Origin: an uncultured Tenacibaculum sp.
Lineage (GTDB): Bacteria; Bacteroidota; Bacteroidia; Flavobacteriales; Flavobacteriaceae
DNA length: 64,000 nt
Direction: 5' to 3'
Assembly: GCF_947498805.1 (NCBI RefSeq)
Contig: NZ_CANMLT010000009.1
Location: 96,876-160,875, forward strand
Shown here in pieces: positions 62,204 to 64,000 of this stretch. The translations under genes were made by a program, and so were the position numbers. Positions within the stretch are counted from its first letter, which is position 1; every line of letters begins with the position of its first letter. The notes beneath the pieces were generated by a model. That model saw only the letters and a program-made list of their open reading frames with translations. It ran no database searches and was not told where the DNA came from.

Positions 62204-64000
62204 TTAATTGTTTACTTGAATGTTCACTCCTCCTTTTACAATATAAAAGTAGGAACGTCGATTTTTTTGATGCTCTTCCTCAGTACATTTACTTTGATTT
62301 GCATCATCGCAATCATTCAATAATTTATCTTCGCCATACCCAATGGCACTTTCGATTCTTTCCGAATTAATTCCTCTAGAAATAATATAATCTCTAGTAG
62401 ACTTAGCTCTATTATCGGATAAGGTTCTATTGTAGTCTTTGGTACCTCTACTGTCGGTATGTGATTCTATTTTGATAACTAACGCTGGATTGTTATTTAA
62501 AACAGAAACAATATGTTCTAATTCATATTCAGCATCTTCTCGTATATTGTATAAATCAAAATCAAAATAAATAGGATTGATTACTATTTGATCTTCCACT
62601 ATTAAGGATTCTAACTGAATATTCTCTACTACTGTTTCTTTGTTGATATCTAGTGTTTTGGTATCCTTTTTAGTGTTTCTATAGTTTTCTTTTGACACTA
62701 CTACAACGAAGTTCTTCTCACAGTCTATCTTTTTAAATAAATATTCTCCAGAGCTTCCTGTTCGTTGTTCCTCTATAGGCTCCCCTTTTGAATTCATCAA
62801 TTGAACCAATACTTCTGAAATAGGTTCTCCTGTTCTCGAATCTGACACAACTCCCGTTATATCTTCCTTACAATTGTAGATTATAAAACTATAGATATCA
62901 TCATCTCCTTCTCCTCCTTTTCTATTAGATGAGAAAAAACCATTGGTATGTTCATCATTAATTACAAAAGCAAAATCATCAAAAGGTCCATTAACTGGGC
63001 TTCCTAAATTTACGGGAGAAGTAAAATCGTCACTTTCTGGTTTTGACTCAAAAACATCCAATGCTCCTAATCCTAAATGACCATCTGATGCAAAAAATAA
63101 GGTTCCATCATTGTTTATAAAAGGGAACATCTCTCTTCCTTCTGTATTGATTGATTTACCGAGATTTACTGGCTCCCCAAAAGTATTATTCCCTAAAATT
63201 TCAGCCTTATAAATATCAGTTCCTCCATATCCGTTTTCCATATCAGATACAAAGTATAATGTTTTCTCATCCGGACTTAATGCTGGATGTCCACAAGAAT
63301 AATCTTCACTATTAAAAGGAAGTTCTTGTATATTTCCCCATACATCTCCTATCTTTTCTACCGAATAAATTTTAAGATGAGATACTCTATCCTTATCTCC
63401 TCGTAATTTTTTACCATCAAAATTATCTCTTGTAAAATAAGCTGTTTTTCCATCTTTTGTAATAATCAAATTAGATTCGTGATATCTTGAACTCAATTCA
63501 TTTATTAAGTTAGCTTCTTCTACCTCTAAAATTTTATTTTCCTTAACCTCTTTCTTTTCTGTTGTATAGATATTTAAAAATGGTTGTCTATTCCATCTAT
63601 ATAATCTCTTGTCTTTTTCTGACTTTGGTTTTGCTGAAGCGAAATAAAAACTATTGTTATATAAAAACCCTCCAAAATCAGAATACTTGGTATTCGATGA
63701 AATGTTATGAATATTGATATAGGTTTTCGGCTTATTTGAATACTCAACAAAATAATCTTTGTTCTTCTCTAAAGCCTCTGCTCTACTATCCTTACCCAAA
63801 TCCTTTAACTTAAGTAACCATTTATCTGATTCTTGTACTTTTCCATTGGTCTTCAAAACTTGGGCATATCGAAAAATATGTTTCGGGGAAGCTACGGAGC
63901 TATAAGAATTCATAAGCTCTTGGTAATACTTCTCTGCCAAGTCAAACTCAAAATTATAGTAATGGGAATCGCCGAGTCTGCTCAATACCAAATAGGAATT
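62204..64000 (-). CDS. PorE-like OmpA-family lipoprotein/peptidoglycan-binding protein, 5' end missing
   Basis: The frame is open to the window edge, so the N-terminus is cut. The visible 595+ residues have TPR-like helices (FDLAEKYYQELMN, near 15-60), then a WD40/PD40 beta-propeller (ALSPDEKTLYFVSDMENGYGGTDIYK and FFASDGHLGLGALDVFES), a carboxypeptidase-regulatory-like domain (TGVVSDSRTGEPISEVLVQL, about 372-450) and a C-terminal OmpA domain (IKIESHTDSRGTKDYNRTLSDNRAKSTRDYIISRGI) that binds peptidoglycan. This order equals PorE of Porphyromonas, a peptidoglycan-anchored part of the type IX secretion system; PorP/SprF would be expected next but lies beyond the window. Many OmpA paralogues with this layout exist, so it need not be the T9SS core member. 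Confidence 0.88.
   Translation of the reverse strand, partial: NSYLVLSRLGDSHYYNFEFDLAEKYYQELMNSYSSVASPKHIFRYAQVLKTNGKVQESDKWLLKLKDLGKDSRAEALEKNKDYFVEYSNKPKTYINIHNISSNTKYSDFGGFLYNNSFYFASAKPKSEKDKRLYRWNRQPFLNIYTTEKKEVKENKILEVEEANLINELSSRYHESNLIITKDGKTAYFTRDNFDGKKLRGDKDRVSHLKIYSVEKIGDVWGNIQELPFNSEDYSCGHPALSPDEKTLYFVSDMENGYGGTDIYKAEILGNNTFGEPVNLGKSINTEGREMFPFINNDGTLFFASDGHLGLGALDVFESKPESDDFTSPVNLGSPVNGPFDDFAFVINDEHTNGFFSSNRKGGEGDDDIYSFIIYNCKEDITGVVSDSRTGEPISEVLVQLMNSKGEPIEEQRTGSSGEYLFKKIDCEKNFVVVVSKENYRNTKKDTKTLDINKETVVENIQLESLIVEDQIVINPIYFDFDLYNIREDAEYELEHIVSVLNNNPALVIKIESHTDSRGTKDYNRTLSDNRAKSTRDYIISRGINSERIESAIGYGEDKLLNDCDDANQSKCTEEEHQKNRRSYFYIVKGGVNIQVNN

Noticed and set aside
29-64000. CRISPR arrays, tRNA or rRNA genes, insertion sequences
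   Set aside because: I looked for short direct repeats at regular spacing, cloverleaf-like sequence and transposase motifs and saw none.

Overview
The window is low-GC, gene-dense DNA from a member of the Bacteroidota, most likely a marine Flavobacteriaceae (Tenacibaculum, Polaribacter or Kordia-like; genus not determined). Supporting signs are the TAnnTTTG-type -7 promoter boxes, little Shine-Dalgarno signal, frequent TTG starts, L31 type B, tandem DUF368/PopT proteins, a TamB-TsaD divergent pair, a DUF349 protein, SusE-style lipoprotein signals ending in SC, and a PorE-like OmpA protein of the type IX secretion apparatus. I saw no rRNA, tRNA, CRISPR array, transposase or phage gene.

Layout. 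1-5 kb: TetR regulator (cut by the window edge), an ABC membrane ATPase with a strikingly degenerate nucleotide-binding domain, an HlyD adaptor and a TolC-like outer-membrane protein, forming one tripartite-export operon. 5-16 kb: a long minus-strand operon for kynurenine breakdown (kynureninase, kynurenine 3-monooxygenase, 3-hydroxyanthranilate dioxygenase, ACMS decarboxylase, aminomuconate semialdehyde dehydrogenase, aminomuconate deaminase), with extra genes (atypical SDR, hotdog thioesterase, PhyH-type dioxygenase, DUF1697, two membrane proteins). A divergent IclR regulator and a GTTTCA-N5-TGAAAC operator candidate sit at its head, and REP-like palindromes split the operon into three blocks. 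16-22 kb: a SerB-SerA fusion, a UbiA-like membrane protein and the glycine decarboxylase P protein, all touching serine/glycine metabolism or housekeeping. 22-28 kb: two paralogous small proteins, an unknown secreted protein, an ABC-F ATPase and a penicillin-binding-like serine hydrolase with TPRs.

28-31 kb is a looser, accessory-looking stretch: XRE regulator, three small orphan proteins and a decayed lipoprotein signal peptide. 31-37.8 kb: a histidine-decarboxylase-like enzyme, an RlmG/RsmC-type methyltransferase, an FMN glutamate-synthase-like protein, ribosomal protein L31B, glutamine cyclotransferase and a beta-helix lipoprotein. The 654-bp convergent intergenic region at 37,797-38,450 holds three hairpin units, two of them preceded by a nearly identical promoter-like block; this is my strongest candidate for something undescribed (tandem small RNAs). 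38-49 kb: membrane protein, secreted amidohydrolase, SDR, SprT-like protease, mannose-1-phosphate guanylyltransferase, Tet(Q)/Tet(M)-related translational GTPase, GNAT, LpxK, Nif3-like protein and a coiled-coil protein whose zinc ribbon has lost its cysteines. 49-64 kb: DUF2911, DUF349, AroE, two PopT-type carriers, TamB, TsaD, an LTA-synthase-like transferase and the C-terminal part of a PorE-like OmpA protein, i.e. mostly envelope biogenesis.

All functions are assigned by reading motifs and remembered family sequences; no database search was possible. Start codons were moved from the ORF track where an ATG fitted better (gcvP, ALDH, L31, Nif3, DUF349, AroE, UbiA-like).
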